A stretch of DNA of 14,634 bases, taken from an uncultured Veillonella sp. Lineage in GTDB: Bacteria > Bacillota > Negativicutes > Veillonellales > Veillonellaceae. The DNA is taken from positions 1-14,634 of the forward strand of contig NZ_CAJZFD010000034.1 of the NCBI RefSeq assembly GCF_915069625.1, read 5' to 3'. Position 1 is the stretch's first letter; each line of letters begins with the position of its first letter. A program made the translations under genes and the position numbers. The notes under the pieces are model-generated. The model was given only the letters and a program-made list of their open reading frames with translations, was not told where the DNA came from and ran no database searches. Shown piece after piece: positions 6,821 to 14,634 of this stretch.

Positions 6821-9565
6821 ATGGCAGAAGAAAAAACTTCCACCAAAAAACGCAATACACGACGAAAGCGAACAAGTACAAAACAGCAAACTAAGTCTCA
6901 AGGGTTTTCCTTGCGCAGCGAAGTTAAAGGCTTAATTGTAATTGCCTTTGCAGTTATTTCCTTGCTCGGATTCTTTGGGTTTGAACTCGGTCTTGTAGGA
7001 CAGATTTTAACAGGTATATTCCGTTATGGTTTTGGCCTAGGCGGTATTATTCCTTGCCTTGGTGTGTTCTGGATTGGCTGGCGATTATTGTATAAAGGAA
7101 CATTTATTGCCCTTACTAAACGGGGCGTTGTAATGACTTTGTTCTTCCTGTTCTTGCTAGCCCTTGTTCCATTGTGGCGCGTTCCTGAGGGGCAGGAACT
7201 AATCACCACACAATTGGCTAATCAAGGCGGTGTTGTAGGTGGAGCTATCGCTACATTCCTTCGTACACTGTTAGGTGAGCTAGGGGCCATCATTTTAGAT
7301 GTGTTCTTATTATTAGCCTTTGGTATTCTAATTACGCGTTTATCTTTGCGTAGTGGCTTGCAAAAGGCAGCAGATAAAACACAAGTAGGCTTAGATGTAG
7401 CTAAAGAAGTGGCTGCTGAGAAGGTGGCTGTAGCTAAAGAGGTCTTTGAAGATTGGAATGAACAACGTAAAGAAGCTGCAGAACAACGTAAAGCGTATAA
7501 CAGGGAAAAGGATACACGCTTTGCTGATGCTGCAGACCAAGCGTTAGATACACTTGAAAAACGAGGTATCACTACCGATCGAGATAACTTTGAAACGAGT
7601 GCGGTTGTAGATAATGAACCTATGGTGGATACCGTAACGACTGTAGAATCTCCAAAGGCTCCTACATCTTGGAAAGAATTAGCTGAAATAGAAGCGCGCA
7701 ATCGTGCAGCAGAACAATTGGCGAATATTTCTAAAGATGCTGGTGATGCGAAGTCTTATGATGCAGATGATTTTGATCAATTCTCTGATGCTAGTAGATC
7801 TACAGGTGATGACTATGTATATACTCCAGATGAGGATTATACATATACTCCAGATGAAGGATATACAGATGAATCTGAATCAGTAGAGAATAACCATGAG
7901 GAACAACCAGAGTTTACATATCAAAATACAACGATTGGTCCATTGGAAACTAATCACGCTGCCATAGCTTCTGCTGTACCTGGTACAGGTGCTGCAGCAA
8001 GTTCTGTAAGTGCTGGTGCCGGTATGTCTGGTATGAGTTTACAAGTACCATCTACTATTAGTACTACAGAAGATACAGCACAAGTAGCAGTATCTAAAGA
8101 TGGTCAAATTCATCGTACCTATGATAGACCTTATCATTTCCCAAGCCTTGATATTTTGGCGAAAGGGAAGGGGAGTCAAAGCAATGGTGAAGAAGTAGCG
8201 CAAAATGCAATGATGCTTGAAAATGTATTGAGTAACTTTGGTATTACTGCTAAGGTGGTTAATGCTACACAAGGTCCAACTGTTACACGCTACGAAATTG
8301 AACCTGCGCCTGGTGTAAAGGTTAGCCGTATCGTCAATTTAACTGATGATATTGCCTTAAACTTGGCGGCTCAACATATTCGGATGGAGGCTCCAATCCC
8401 AGGTAAATCTGCTATTGGTATTGAGGTACCTAATAAGACGACTGAAGCCGTTCATTTGCGTGATGTTCTAGATTGTAGCGACTTTAAGGATGCTCGAGGT
8501 GGTATTCCTGTAGGTCTTGGTAAGGATATTGCAGGGAAACCTGTGATTACGGACCTTGCGAAGATGCCTCACTTGCTCGTAGCAGGTACGACTGGTTCTG
8601 GTAAATCTGTATGTGTAAATACGTTGATTTCCAGTATTCTCTTTAGTCGTAAACCAGAAGAGGTTAAGCTTTTATTAATCGATCCTAAGATGGTTGAATT
8701 ATCTATTTATAACGGCATTCCTCATTTGATGGCCCCAGTTGTAACAGATATGAAAAAAGCAGCCGCTGTATTGCGTTGGGCCGTTCGTGAAATGGAGGCT
8801 CGATATAAAGCCTTTGCCGCGTCTGGTAAACGGGATATTAAGAGTTATAACGAAGCACACCCTAAGGCGGCTATGCCGTTGATTGTACTGATTATCGACG
8901 AGTTAGCAGACCTTATGATGACTGCTCCAGATGACATTGAAGAATCTATTAGTCGCTTAGCACAAATGGCGCGTGCTGCAGGTATTCACATGGTACTTGC
9001 TACGCAACGTCCTTCTGTCAACGTTATTACAGGCTCTATTAAGGCTAATGTACCTAGTCGTATTTCCTTTGCAGTAGGCTCTCAAATTGACTCCCGTACT
9101 ATTCTCGATATGGCGGGTGCTGAGAAACTGCTTGGTAAAGGGGATATGTTGTTTGCTCCAATTGGGGCGAATAAACCAATTCGTGTACAAGGTGCGTTTA
9201 TCTCTGATGATGAGGTAGAACATCTTGTGGAATTTGTAAAAGCTCAACGTGAACCAGAATATGACGATACTGTTACACAAGAGGCTGAAAAGGAAACCGA
9301 AAAAGAATCATCAGAAGAAAATGATATCTACCGCGATGAGTTATTAGAACGTGCTGTTAATCTCGTTATGGAATCTGGTCAAGCTTCTGTGTCTATGTTA
9401 CAGCGTCGATTCCGCATTGGGTATACTCGTGCGGCTCGCCTTGTTGATACGATGGAAGATCTTAAAATTGTTGGTCCTAGTATGGGCAGTAAGGCTCGAG
9501 AAATTTTAATGAGCCCTGAACAAGCTAAGGCGCGATATTTCTCAGACTCAAATGATGAGCAATAA
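6821..9565 (+). CDS. ftsK: DNA translocase FtsK/SpoIIIE
   Basis: FtsK is a hexameric, septum-anchored motor that pumps DNA and assists chromosome dimer resolution and terminus segregation. From the ATG at 6821 it has 914 residues. A very basic N-terminus (about 1-35) precedes roughly four hydrophobic membrane segments (about 36-60, 65-90, 102-120, 135-175). A charged linker (about 180-430) holds a YTPDE repeat. The motor follows, with Walker A GTTGSGKS (589-596), Walker B LIVLIIDELADLM (D693, E694) and LATQRPSVNVITG. The C-terminal gamma winged helix (about 838-905, with SMLQRRFRIGYTRAARL) reads chromosome polarity sequences. AAGGGG at 6802-6807 sits 13 bases before the ATG, which is long; a TTG at 6809 in frame is an alternative but lies almost on the ribosome site. 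FtsK and SpoIIIE cannot be told apart by sequence; FtsK is preferred for what looks like a non-spore-forming host. Confidence 0.96.
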   Translation: MAEEKTSTKKRNTRRKRTSTKQQTKSQGFSLRSEVKGLIVIAFAVISLLGFFGFELGLVGQILTGIFRYGFGLGGIIPCLGVFWIGWRLLYKGTFIALTKRGVVMTLFFLFLLALVPLWRVPEGQELITTQLANQGGVVGGAIATFLRTLLGELGAIILDVFLLLAFGILITRLSLRSGLQKAADKTQVGLDVAKEVAAEKVAVAKEVFEDWNEQRKEAAEQRKAYNREKDTRFADAADQALDTLEKRGITTDRDNFETSAVVDNEPMVDTVTTVESPKAPTSWKELAEIEARNRAAEQLANISKDAGDAKSYDADDFDQFSDASRSTGDDYVYTPDEDYTYTPDEGYTDESESVENNHEEQPEFTYQNTTIGPLETNHAAIASAVPGTGAAASSVSAGAGMSGMSLQVPSTISTTEDTAQVAVSKDGQIHRTYDRPYHFPSLDILAKGKGSQSNGEEVAQNAMMLENVLSNFGITAKVVNATQGPTVTRYEIEPAPGVKVSRIVNLTDDIALNLAAQHIRMEAPIPGKSAIGIEVPNKTTEAVHLRDVLDCSDFKDARGGIPVGLGKDIAGKPVITDLAKMPHLLVAGTTGSGKSVCVNTLISSILFSRKPEEVKLLLIDPKMVELSIYNGIPHLMAPVVTDMKKAAAVLRWAVREMEARYKAFAASGKRDIKSYNEAHPKAAMPLIVLIIDELADLMMTAPDDIEESISRLAQMARAAGIHMVLATQRPSVNVITGSIKANVPSRISFAVGSQIDSRTILDMAGAEKLLGKGDMLFAPIGANKPIRVQGAFISDDEVEHLVEFVKAQREPEYDDTVTQEAEKETEKESSEENDIYRDELLERAVNLVMESGQASVSMLQRRFRIGYTRAARLVDTMEDLKIVGPSMGSKAREILMSPEQAKARYFSDSNDEQ
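7814..7861 (+). repeat. Tandem 8-residue YxYTPDEx repeat in the FtsK linker
   Basis: Two consecutive 24-base units encode YVYTPDED (332-339) and YTYTPDEG (340-347); a decayed third copy, YTDESE, follows. It lies in the low-complexity acidic linker between the membrane part and the motor. Such linkers vary greatly in length between FtsK proteins, and the repeat probably arose by slippage. Confidence 0.8.
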
Positions 9566-9613
9566 TTAAATGATTACGATATGAGTATTATGTAGATTAA
9601 GAGAGGAACGAAA

Positions 9614-10066
9614 ATGGCTGAATTAGGCGAAGAATTACGACGTGAACGAGTAAGACGTAATTTAACCTTTAAAGATGTGGAGCAAGTACTGCACATTAAA
9701 ACAACCTATTTGGAAGCTATCGAAGATGGTAAGTATGACATCATTCCTGGTCAGGTCTACGTAAAAGGCTTTATTCGTAATTACGGTAATTATTTAGATC
9801 TTGATGGTGATCGCTTGGTGAAAGCTTATCAAAGTCAGGTAGGTGATATAGATACCTTTTCTTTGCGTTCTGTTACACGGCAGAAAGCGCAAGCGACACC
9901 AAATTTGGTGCAAAGTGAATTCGTTGAATATCAAACATCTAAAAAGCGTATGTCCTTAGAAACGCGTCAACGTAAACGTCAACGTTCTATCGTTCAAGAA
10001 CGTATTATTTTAGGCATAATTTTATTCTGTATGGCATTATTTTTACTTTGGTTATTCCTTTTCTGA
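9614..10066 (+). CDS. RodZ-like helix-turn-helix protein, short, ending in a membrane segment
   Basis: RodZ links MreB filaments to the cell-wall elongation machinery through a cytoplasmic HTH domain, one membrane helix and an outside domain. This 150-residue product has the RodZ-type HTH domain at about 3-70 (ELGEELRRERVRRNLTFKDV, then TTYLEAIEDGKYDIIPGQVY and VKGFIRNYGNYLDLD). A linker follows, then a very basic stretch (KKRMSLETRQRKRQR) and a membrane helix (131-150) that finishes exactly at the C-terminus. The basic stretch beside the helix predicts the HTH domain is cytoplasmic. The outside DUF4115 domain of longer RodZ proteins is missing, and the stop is clean with no sign of a frameshift. 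GAGAGGA at 9601-9607 is the ribosome site. It lies 48 bases after ftsK and 30 before ygiQ, probably in one operon. Whether it binds MreB or DNA is not visible. Confidence 0.85.
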   Translation: MAELGEELRRERVRRNLTFKDVEQVLHIKTTYLEAIEDGKYDIIPGQVYVKGFIRNYGNYLDLDGDRLVKAYQSQVGDIDTFSLRSVTRQKAQATPNLVQSEFVEYQTSKKRMSLETRQRKRQRSIVQERIILGIILFCMALFLLWLFLF

Positions 10067-10096
10067 TAAAAGGAAAGAAAGGCATTTACTCAATCG

Positions 10097-12055
10097 ATGG
10101 ATAGATTTTTAGTAACAGAACCTTCGGATATGAAGGAACGTGGCTGGGCCGAATTAGACTTTGTCCTCATCAGTGGGGACGCCTATGTAGACCATCCGTC
10201 CTTTGCTCCTGCCGTTATCGGCAGGTACCTAGAGTCCAAAGGCTATCGTGTAGGCATTATAGATCAACCAGATTGGAATGATGTAGAGGCTTTCAAAAAA
10301 CTAGGTAAACCGCGTCTAGCGTCCCTTGTTACAGCAGGGAATCTAGATTCAATGCTCAATAAATTTACTGCTGCAAAGAAAATCCGTCGTCAAGATGATT
10401 ACTCTCCAGGTGGTGAAGCTGGACATCGTCCAGATCGGGCTACCTTGGTATATGCAAACCGCATGAAGGAGGCTTACAGTGATGTGCCTCTTATTATCGG
10501 TGGTATAGAGGCATCCTTGCGCCGCTTTGGTCATTATGATTATTGGTCAGATACTGTACGTCGCTCTATCTTAGTTGATTCTAAGGCCGATGTACTTGTT
10601 TATGGTATGGGTGAACTTCAAATTGTGGAATTAGCAGATGCTCTAGATCAAGGTCGCTTTAAAGAGTCTTTGCCATCTATTCGCGGTATTTGTTACATGG
10701 CAAAGGAAATTCCTACTATAGACTATGTTGAATGCCCGTCTTTTGAGGAAATTAAAGCCGATAAGATGGCCTTTGCTGATGCATTCCGTATTCAATATGA
10801 TGAACAAGACCCGTTTTATGGTCGTATGGTAGTCCAAAAGCATGGGGACAGATATCTTATTCAAAATACGCCTGCTTTGCCTTTGACACAGGAGGAAATG
10901 GATGGTGTATATAACTTGCCATATACACGTAAGTGGCATCCTAAATACGATGATAAAGGTGGCGTACCAGCGTTAAGTGAAGTACAATTTAGCCTTGTTA
11001 GTCAACGCGGATGTTTTGGTAGCTGTTCATTCTGTGCCATTACCAATCATCAAGGTCGCATCATCCAAAATCGTAGTCATGAGTCTTTAATCGACGAAGC
11101 TCAAACTATGATTAATATGGATAACTTTAAAGGATATATTCACGATGTTGGGGGCCCTACGGCAAACTTCCGTCATTTAGCATGTGATAAACAAGCTGTA
11201 TATGGCGCTTGTAAAGGTCGTACATGTGCGGCTCCAGAGCCTTGTGAAAATCTTAATACAAATCACGATGATTATATTGCATTACTCCGTAAATTACGTA
11301 AGCTAAAAGGGGTCAAAAAGGTATTTGTTCGCTCTGGTTTGCGCTATGACTATGTTCTAGCAGATAACAATAAAGACTTCGTACGAGAGCTGTGTGAGTT
11401 TCACGTTAGTGGTCAATTGAAGGTAGCACCAGAACACGTATCTAAACGCGTTACCAATATGATGGGGAAAGCGGGTAAGGAAGAGTTTCTTACTTTCAAA
11501 TCTTGGTTTGAAGAGGCTAATAAAAAGCTTGGTAAGAAGCAATATTTAGTGCCATACTTTATGAGTTCTCATCCTGGTTGTGCCTTGGAGGATGCTATTG
11601 AATTAGCGGAGTTCTTGCGTGATCAACATATGTATCCAGAACAAGTACAGGATTTTATTCCAACACCGGGCAGCCTATCGACTTGTATGTACTATACGGG
11701 TATTAATCCTCTAGATGGAAAGCCTGTATACGTAGCCAAAAAAGGTAGAGATAAAGCTAAGCAACGTGCTTTAATGCAATATAAAAATATTGAAAATTAT
11801 GATCTTGTTAAAGAAGCACTCATTGAAGCTAATCGGCATGATTTAATTGGATTTGGACCAGAATGTTTGATTCCACCACGCCCAATTGGTCGCAATAATA
11901 ATCGTACTGGTACGGGCAGTGGAAACCGCAATAGAGTACAAGCTAATAATCGTCGCAGCGGACGTCAGTCAGGTGAGCAGCGTAGTAAGGGAAGATCATC
12001 TCGCAGTGGTATGACTAAAGGTCGTCCATCTAACAAAAGCCGTGGTGGTCGTTAA
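10097..12055 (+). CDS. ygiQ: YgiQ family radical SAM protein
   Basis: YgiQ (UPF0313) proteins are radical-SAM enzymes of unknown substrate. The 652-residue product has the family's long N-terminal part (ELDFVLISGDAYVDHPSFAP, then DDYSPGGEAGHRPDRA, and LIIGGIEASLRRFGHYDYW). The Fe-S motif CFGSCSFC follows at C306, C310 and C313, in the context QRGCFGSCSFCAITNHQGR. Other family segments are GGPTANFRHLAC, LKVAPEHVS and FIPTPGSLSTCMYYTG. From about residue 598 the protein ends in a 55-residue tail rich in Arg, Gly, Ser and Asn that looks disordered and RNA-binding-like. The start ATG has only a distant ribosome site (GAAAGG near 10077), but residues just after it (FLVTEPSDMKERGW) match family N-termini as I know them. 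It probably belongs to the ftsK-rodZ operon. Confidence 0.94.
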   Translation: MDRFLVTEPSDMKERGWAELDFVLISGDAYVDHPSFAPAVIGRYLESKGYRVGIIDQPDWNDVEAFKKLGKPRLASLVTAGNLDSMLNKFTAAKKIRRQDDYSPGGEAGHRPDRATLVYANRMKEAYSDVPLIIGGIEASLRRFGHYDYWSDTVRRSILVDSKADVLVYGMGELQIVELADALDQGRFKESLPSIRGICYMAKEIPTIDYVECPSFEEIKADKMAFADAFRIQYDEQDPFYGRMVVQKHGDRYLIQNTPALPLTQEEMDGVYNLPYTRKWHPKYDDKGGVPALSEVQFSLVSQRGCFGSCSFCAITNHQGRIIQNRSHESLIDEAQTMINMDNFKGYIHDVGGPTANFRHLACDKQAVYGACKGRTCAAPEPCENLNTNHDDYIALLRKLRKLKGVKKVFVRSGLRYDYVLADNNKDFVRELCEFHVSGQLKVAPEHVSKRVTNMMGKAGKEEFLTFKSWFEEANKKLGKKQYLVPYFMSSHPGCALEDAIELAEFLRDQHMYPEQVQDFIPTPGSLSTCMYYTGINPLDGKPVYVAKKGRDKAKQRALMQYKNIENYDLVKEALIEANRHDLIGFGPECLIPPRPIGRNNNRTGTGSGNRNRVQANNRRSGRQSGEQRSKGRSSRSGMTKGRPSNKSRGGR

Positions 12056-12060
12056 TTATA

Positions 12061-12081
12061 GAGATTAGTTTTACTAATCTC
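12061..12081 (+). terminator. Strong hairpin after ygiQ, possible weak terminator
   Basis: GAGATTAGT (12061-12069) pairs perfectly with ACTAATCTC (12073-12081) around a TTT loop, six bases after the ygiQ stop. The hairpin is AT-rich, and the following bases are ATTTGGGG instead of a T-run, so it would be a poor intrinsic terminator. It may instead protect the 3' end of the upstream message or reduce read-through into the binding-protein gene. Confidence 0.4.
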
Positions 12082-12116
12082 ATTTGGGGATGCTTTATGT
12101 CTTATAGGAGGCATAT

Positions 12117-13154
12117 ATGAAACGATGGATTGCTCCGGGCATTTTAGCCCTTTTTGTGGTAGGGATGTTGACCTATGGCGTAAACTTTTACCATCAAGAA
12201 CAATTGGAACATGAAAAAGAGCCTGTTCGTGGTGAGATTACAGTTTATACAGACTTACCAAATAATATAACTACATTGCTTGCCGATCGTTATGAAGATG
12301 AGAAGAATGTAAAAGTTACAGTTCTGCCTCTTACAGAAGAGCAAATGGCGCAACGTTCGGCCTCAAATGTAGCTGATACATCTGGTGATATTGTACTTAC
12401 CTCTGAGGATAACCTTGTTGTAGGTGCTAATACTGGAAAATATGCACCTATCGTTAATGAGAAAATTGACGAGGTTCGTGACAATCTAAAGGATACAAAT
12501 GGATATTGGGTAGGTCTTTGGTATGATCCTATCGTATTTGTTCAAAATGATACCTTCTACAATGGGGTTGGTAAATATATTACTACATGGGATACATTGG
12601 CAAAACAAGGGGATTGGACCATTGTAATGACCGATTTTGTAGCCTCTCAGAATGCGGCGAACTTGTTATATAACATGGTGGAATATAGAGGGGAGCCTGA
12701 AGCGTTAAACTATTTATATAGCTTAAAACCTCATGTAATACAACATGCTAAGTTCTTGTCTACACCAGTTCGTTTAACAGCGCTTGGAGAGTCTAATATC
12801 GGCATTGGTAATTTATCTGATGCGGCCCAATATACGCGTCATGGATACCCGATTAAGGTCATTTATCCAACGGATGGAACCTCTTATTATGTAACAGGTG
12901 CGGCAGTCTTAAAAAATTCAAAACACAAAGCAGATAGCGTCGAATTTATTAATTGGTTGTTATCTACAAAGACTGCAAAGTATATGGTTGAAAATAACTT
13001 CACCTATATATTTACAAACCCAGAAATGGATGAGCCAAAAGACTCATTGGGACATGAGCTAATTTTATGGCCTGTAAATGGCGGTTACACCATTGAGGGT
13101 AAAAAATTATTACTAAATCACTGGGTTAGTCAAGTGCGTTTCCGTAAGGAATAA
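12117..13154 (+). CDS. Membrane-anchored extracellular solute-binding protein (family 1-like), orphan
   Basis: Binding proteins of this fold capture small ligands outside the membrane and deliver them to an ABC permease. The 345-residue product starts with a short basic tip and a hydrophobic helix (about 4-24, WIAPGILALFVVGMLTYGVN) without a lipobox cysteine or an obvious signal-peptidase site, so it may remain membrane-anchored. The mature part opens with GEITVYTDLPNN, the usual first strand, and continues with YWVGLWYDPIVFVQN, TWDTLAKQGDWTIVMTDF, GIGNLSDAAQYTRHGYPI and YPTDGTSYYVTGAAVLKNSKH, then VEFINWLLS. This pattern resembles ferric-iron, thiamine or phosphonate binding proteins, but I cannot name the ligand. 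No permease or ATPase gene is beside it. AGGAGG at 12106-12111 is a strong ribosome site; the neighbouring ygiQ and rimO are unrelated in function. Confidence 0.85.
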   Translation: MKRWIAPGILALFVVGMLTYGVNFYHQEQLEHEKEPVRGEITVYTDLPNNITTLLADRYEDEKNVKVTVLPLTEEQMAQRSASNVADTSGDIVLTSEDNLVVGANTGKYAPIVNEKIDEVRDNLKDTNGYWVGLWYDPIVFVQNDTFYNGVGKYITTWDTLAKQGDWTIVMTDFVASQNAANLLYNMVEYRGEPEALNYLYSLKPHVIQHAKFLSTPVRLTALGESNIGIGNLSDAAQYTRHGYPIKVIYPTDGTSYYVTGAAVLKNSKHKADSVEFINWLLSTKTAKYMVENNFTYIFTNPEMDEPKDSLGHELILWPVNGGYTIEGKKLLLNHWVSQVRFRKE

Positions 13155-13218
13155 CTCAGTTATATAGATCCTATTAAGGTAGTAAATTGAAAATAATCTT
13201 GTTAAGAAAGGATATAGA

Positions 13219-14565
13219 ATGGGTAAGAAATTAGGATATGTTAGCCTAGGTTGTGCTAAAAACTTAGTAGATACAGAGGTAATGTTAGGCTTATTGAAAG
13301 ATAATGGCTATACGATTACAGAGGACCTAAGCGAAGCAGATCTTATCGTCGTAAATACCTGTACTTTTATTGAGAAAGCCAAAGCGGAGTCTATTAATAC
13401 CATTCTTGAAGTAGCTCAATATAAAGAAGATGGTACATGTAAAGGCCTTATTGTAGCAGGTTGCTTAAGCCAACAATATCAGGATGAGCTATTCAAAGAA
13501 ATTCCTGAAATTGATGCTTTGATCGGTACAGGTGCATGGGACCAAATCATGGTTGCTGTTGATGCTATTGAGCATGGCAATCGTAGTTGTATTATGGAGA
13601 ATATTACAAATATCTATGATGAACGCATGCCTCGTATTCAAACAACACCTCGTTACAGTGCATATGTAAAAATTGCGGAAGGCTGTAACAATGGTTGTAC
13701 CTTCTGCATTATTCCAAAGGTGCGTGGTGCATTCCGCAGTCGTACTATCGAGTCTATTAAGGCTGAAGTGGAACGATTAGCTGCAGCAGGTGTTAAGGAA
13801 GTTGTTCTGATTGCTCAAGATACAACTAGTTATGGTATTGACCTTAACGATGGAAAGCCTTTGTTGACTACATTGCTTAAGGAGTTAACTACGGTAGAAG
13901 GTATCGAATGGATTCGCATGTTATACCTATATCCAACATTCTTCTCCGATGAATTGTTAGATCTTATCGTTAATGAGCCAAAACTTTGTAAATATGTAGA
14001 CATTCCATTACAACATGTTAATAACGATATTTTAAAACAAATGAATCGTCGAGATGATCGCAATGATATTGAGCGTTTGCTTAAGAAAATTAGAAATGCT
14101 CCTACACATATTACATTGCGTACATCTATTATTGTTGGCTTCCCTGGTGAAACAGATGAGCAATTTGAGGAACTTTGCGACTTTGTAAAAGAAATCAAAT
14201 TTGATAATATGGGTGTATTTACTTACTCTCAAGAGGAAGGTACACCAGCTGGTGCGCGTGAAGACCAAGTGCCAGAAGAGGTCAAAGAAGACCGTTATCA
14301 TATTCTCATGTCCATCCAAGCCGCTATTTCTGAAGAAAATAACCGCGATTTAGAAGGTACTATTGACTATGCAATGGTAGAAGAAATCGAGGAAGGTGAG
14401 AATGGTACATTACTCGCTAAAGGACGCTTAAAATCTCAAGCACCTGATGTAGACGGTAATATGTACATTGAAGACTGCGGAGAAGAGATTCAACCTGGAG
14501 ATATTCTTAAGGTACAAGTAGAGCAGGGCTTTGCTTACGACGTAGTAGCTACGGTTGTAGAATAA
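13219..14565 (+). CDS. rimO: RimO, ribosomal protein S12 (aspartate) beta-methylthiotransferase
   Basis: RimO adds a methylthio group to a conserved aspartate of ribosomal protein S12, using two [4Fe-4S] clusters and SAM. The 448-residue product shows the N-terminal MTTase domain with its three cluster cysteines (C12 in GYVSLGCAKNLVDTE, C48 in VNTCTF, C82 in AGCLSQ). The radical-SAM motif is C156, C160 and C163 (EGCNNGCTFCIIPKVRG), followed by VLIAQDTTSYG, YVDIPLQHVNNDILKQMNR and IVGFPGETDEQFEEL. A C-terminal TRAM domain (about 380-448) binds the substrate. SLGCAKNLVDTE and IIPKVRG distinguish RimO from the tRNA enzymes MiaB and MtaB. AAAGGA at 13206-13211 precedes the ATG. The next gene is probable cinA; in many Firmicutes rimO is followed by pgsA, which is absent at this spot. 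Confidence 0.96.
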   Translation: MGKKLGYVSLGCAKNLVDTEVMLGLLKDNGYTITEDLSEADLIVVNTCTFIEKAKAESINTILEVAQYKEDGTCKGLIVAGCLSQQYQDELFKEIPEIDALIGTGAWDQIMVAVDAIEHGNRSCIMENITNIYDERMPRIQTTPRYSAYVKIAEGCNNGCTFCIIPKVRGAFRSRTIESIKAEVERLAAAGVKEVVLIAQDTTSYGIDLNDGKPLLTTLLKELTTVEGIEWIRMLYLYPTFFSDELLDLIVNEPKLCKYVDIPLQHVNNDILKQMNRRDDRNDIERLLKKIRNAPTHITLRTSIIVGFPGETDEQFEELCDFVKEIKFDNMGVFTYSQEEGTPAGAREDQVPEEVKEDRYHILMSIQAAISEENNRDLEGTIDYAMVEEIEEGENGTLLAKGRLKSQAPDVDGNMYIEDCGEEIQPGDILKVQVEQGFAYDVVATVVE

Positions 14566-14602
14566 AACACAGCTCGATACATTCGATTGTGGAGGTGATC
14601 TG

Positions 14603-14634
14603 ATGATTGTAGAACTCATTTCTACAGGTTCAGA
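14603..14634 (+). CDS. cinA: Probable CinA N-terminus (3' end outside window)
   Basis: Only ten full codons are visible, reading MIVELISTGS, followed by GA. This resembles the CinA (competence/damage-inducible protein, molybdopterin-binding-like domain) start, where a short beta strand leads into a GTELL-type loop. The ribosome site GGAGGTGATC (14591-14600) matches the 16S 3' end over ten bases at ideal spacing, which supports a real start at 14603. The position after rimO and in the ftsK-rodZ region fits the usual route to cinA and recA. Family assignment from ten residues is tentative. Confidence 0.6.
   Translation, partial: MIVELISTGS

Noticed and set aside
14566..14602. Hairpin between rimO and cinA
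   Set aside because: Only three to four scattered pairs (CACA/TGTG, CGA/TCG); too weak to report.

Overview
The window reads as an ordinary, densely packed chromosomal segment of a low-GC anaerobic Firmicute. It most resembles the diderm class Negativicutes, and Veillonella is my best guess. That placement rests on overall protein style, AT-rich codon use and gene order; I could not run a search. All genes are on the + strand. I see no insertion sequence, phage gene, CRISPR array, tRNA or rRNA.

Region 1 (1-4979) is a tightly coupled run: the end of a Fur-family metalloregulator gene, hemZ (radical-SAM coproporphyrinogen dehydrogenase family), hisS and aspS. Each junction overlaps by a few bases, so the four genes are probably one operon. 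Neither synthetase gene has room for a T-box leader. Region 2 (4980-5436) has no protein gene. It holds a 6S RNA gene (about 5061-5234), identified from a long closed stem, an internal bubble, a terminal U-tract and its place between aspS and rarA, the place the main 6S RNA gene has in Bacillus subtilis. A further AT-rich leader with a perfect 9-bp inverted repeat then precedes rarA.

Region 3 (5437-14634) contains rarA (replication-fork AAA+ ATPase), ftsK (chromosome translocase), a short RodZ-like membrane HTH protein, ygiQ (radical SAM), an orphan membrane-anchored solute-binding protein, rimO (ribosomal protein S12 methylthiotransferase) and the first ten codons of a probable cinA. The ftsK/spoIIIE ... 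rodZ ... cinA arrangement is a known conserved neighbourhood in Firmicutes, normally continuing to recA.

The genes mainly serve translation (hisS, aspS, rimO), global transcription control (6S RNA), chromosome maintenance (rarA, ftsK) and cell shape (the RodZ-like protein). Three separate radical-SAM Fe-S enzymes in 14 kb fit an anaerobic lifestyle. I did not find a clearly new system. The points most worth a second look are the switchable fold of the 6S RNA, a His in AspRS that suggests relaxed tRNA specificity, the RodZ-like protein that ends at its membrane segment, and the transporter-less binding protein.
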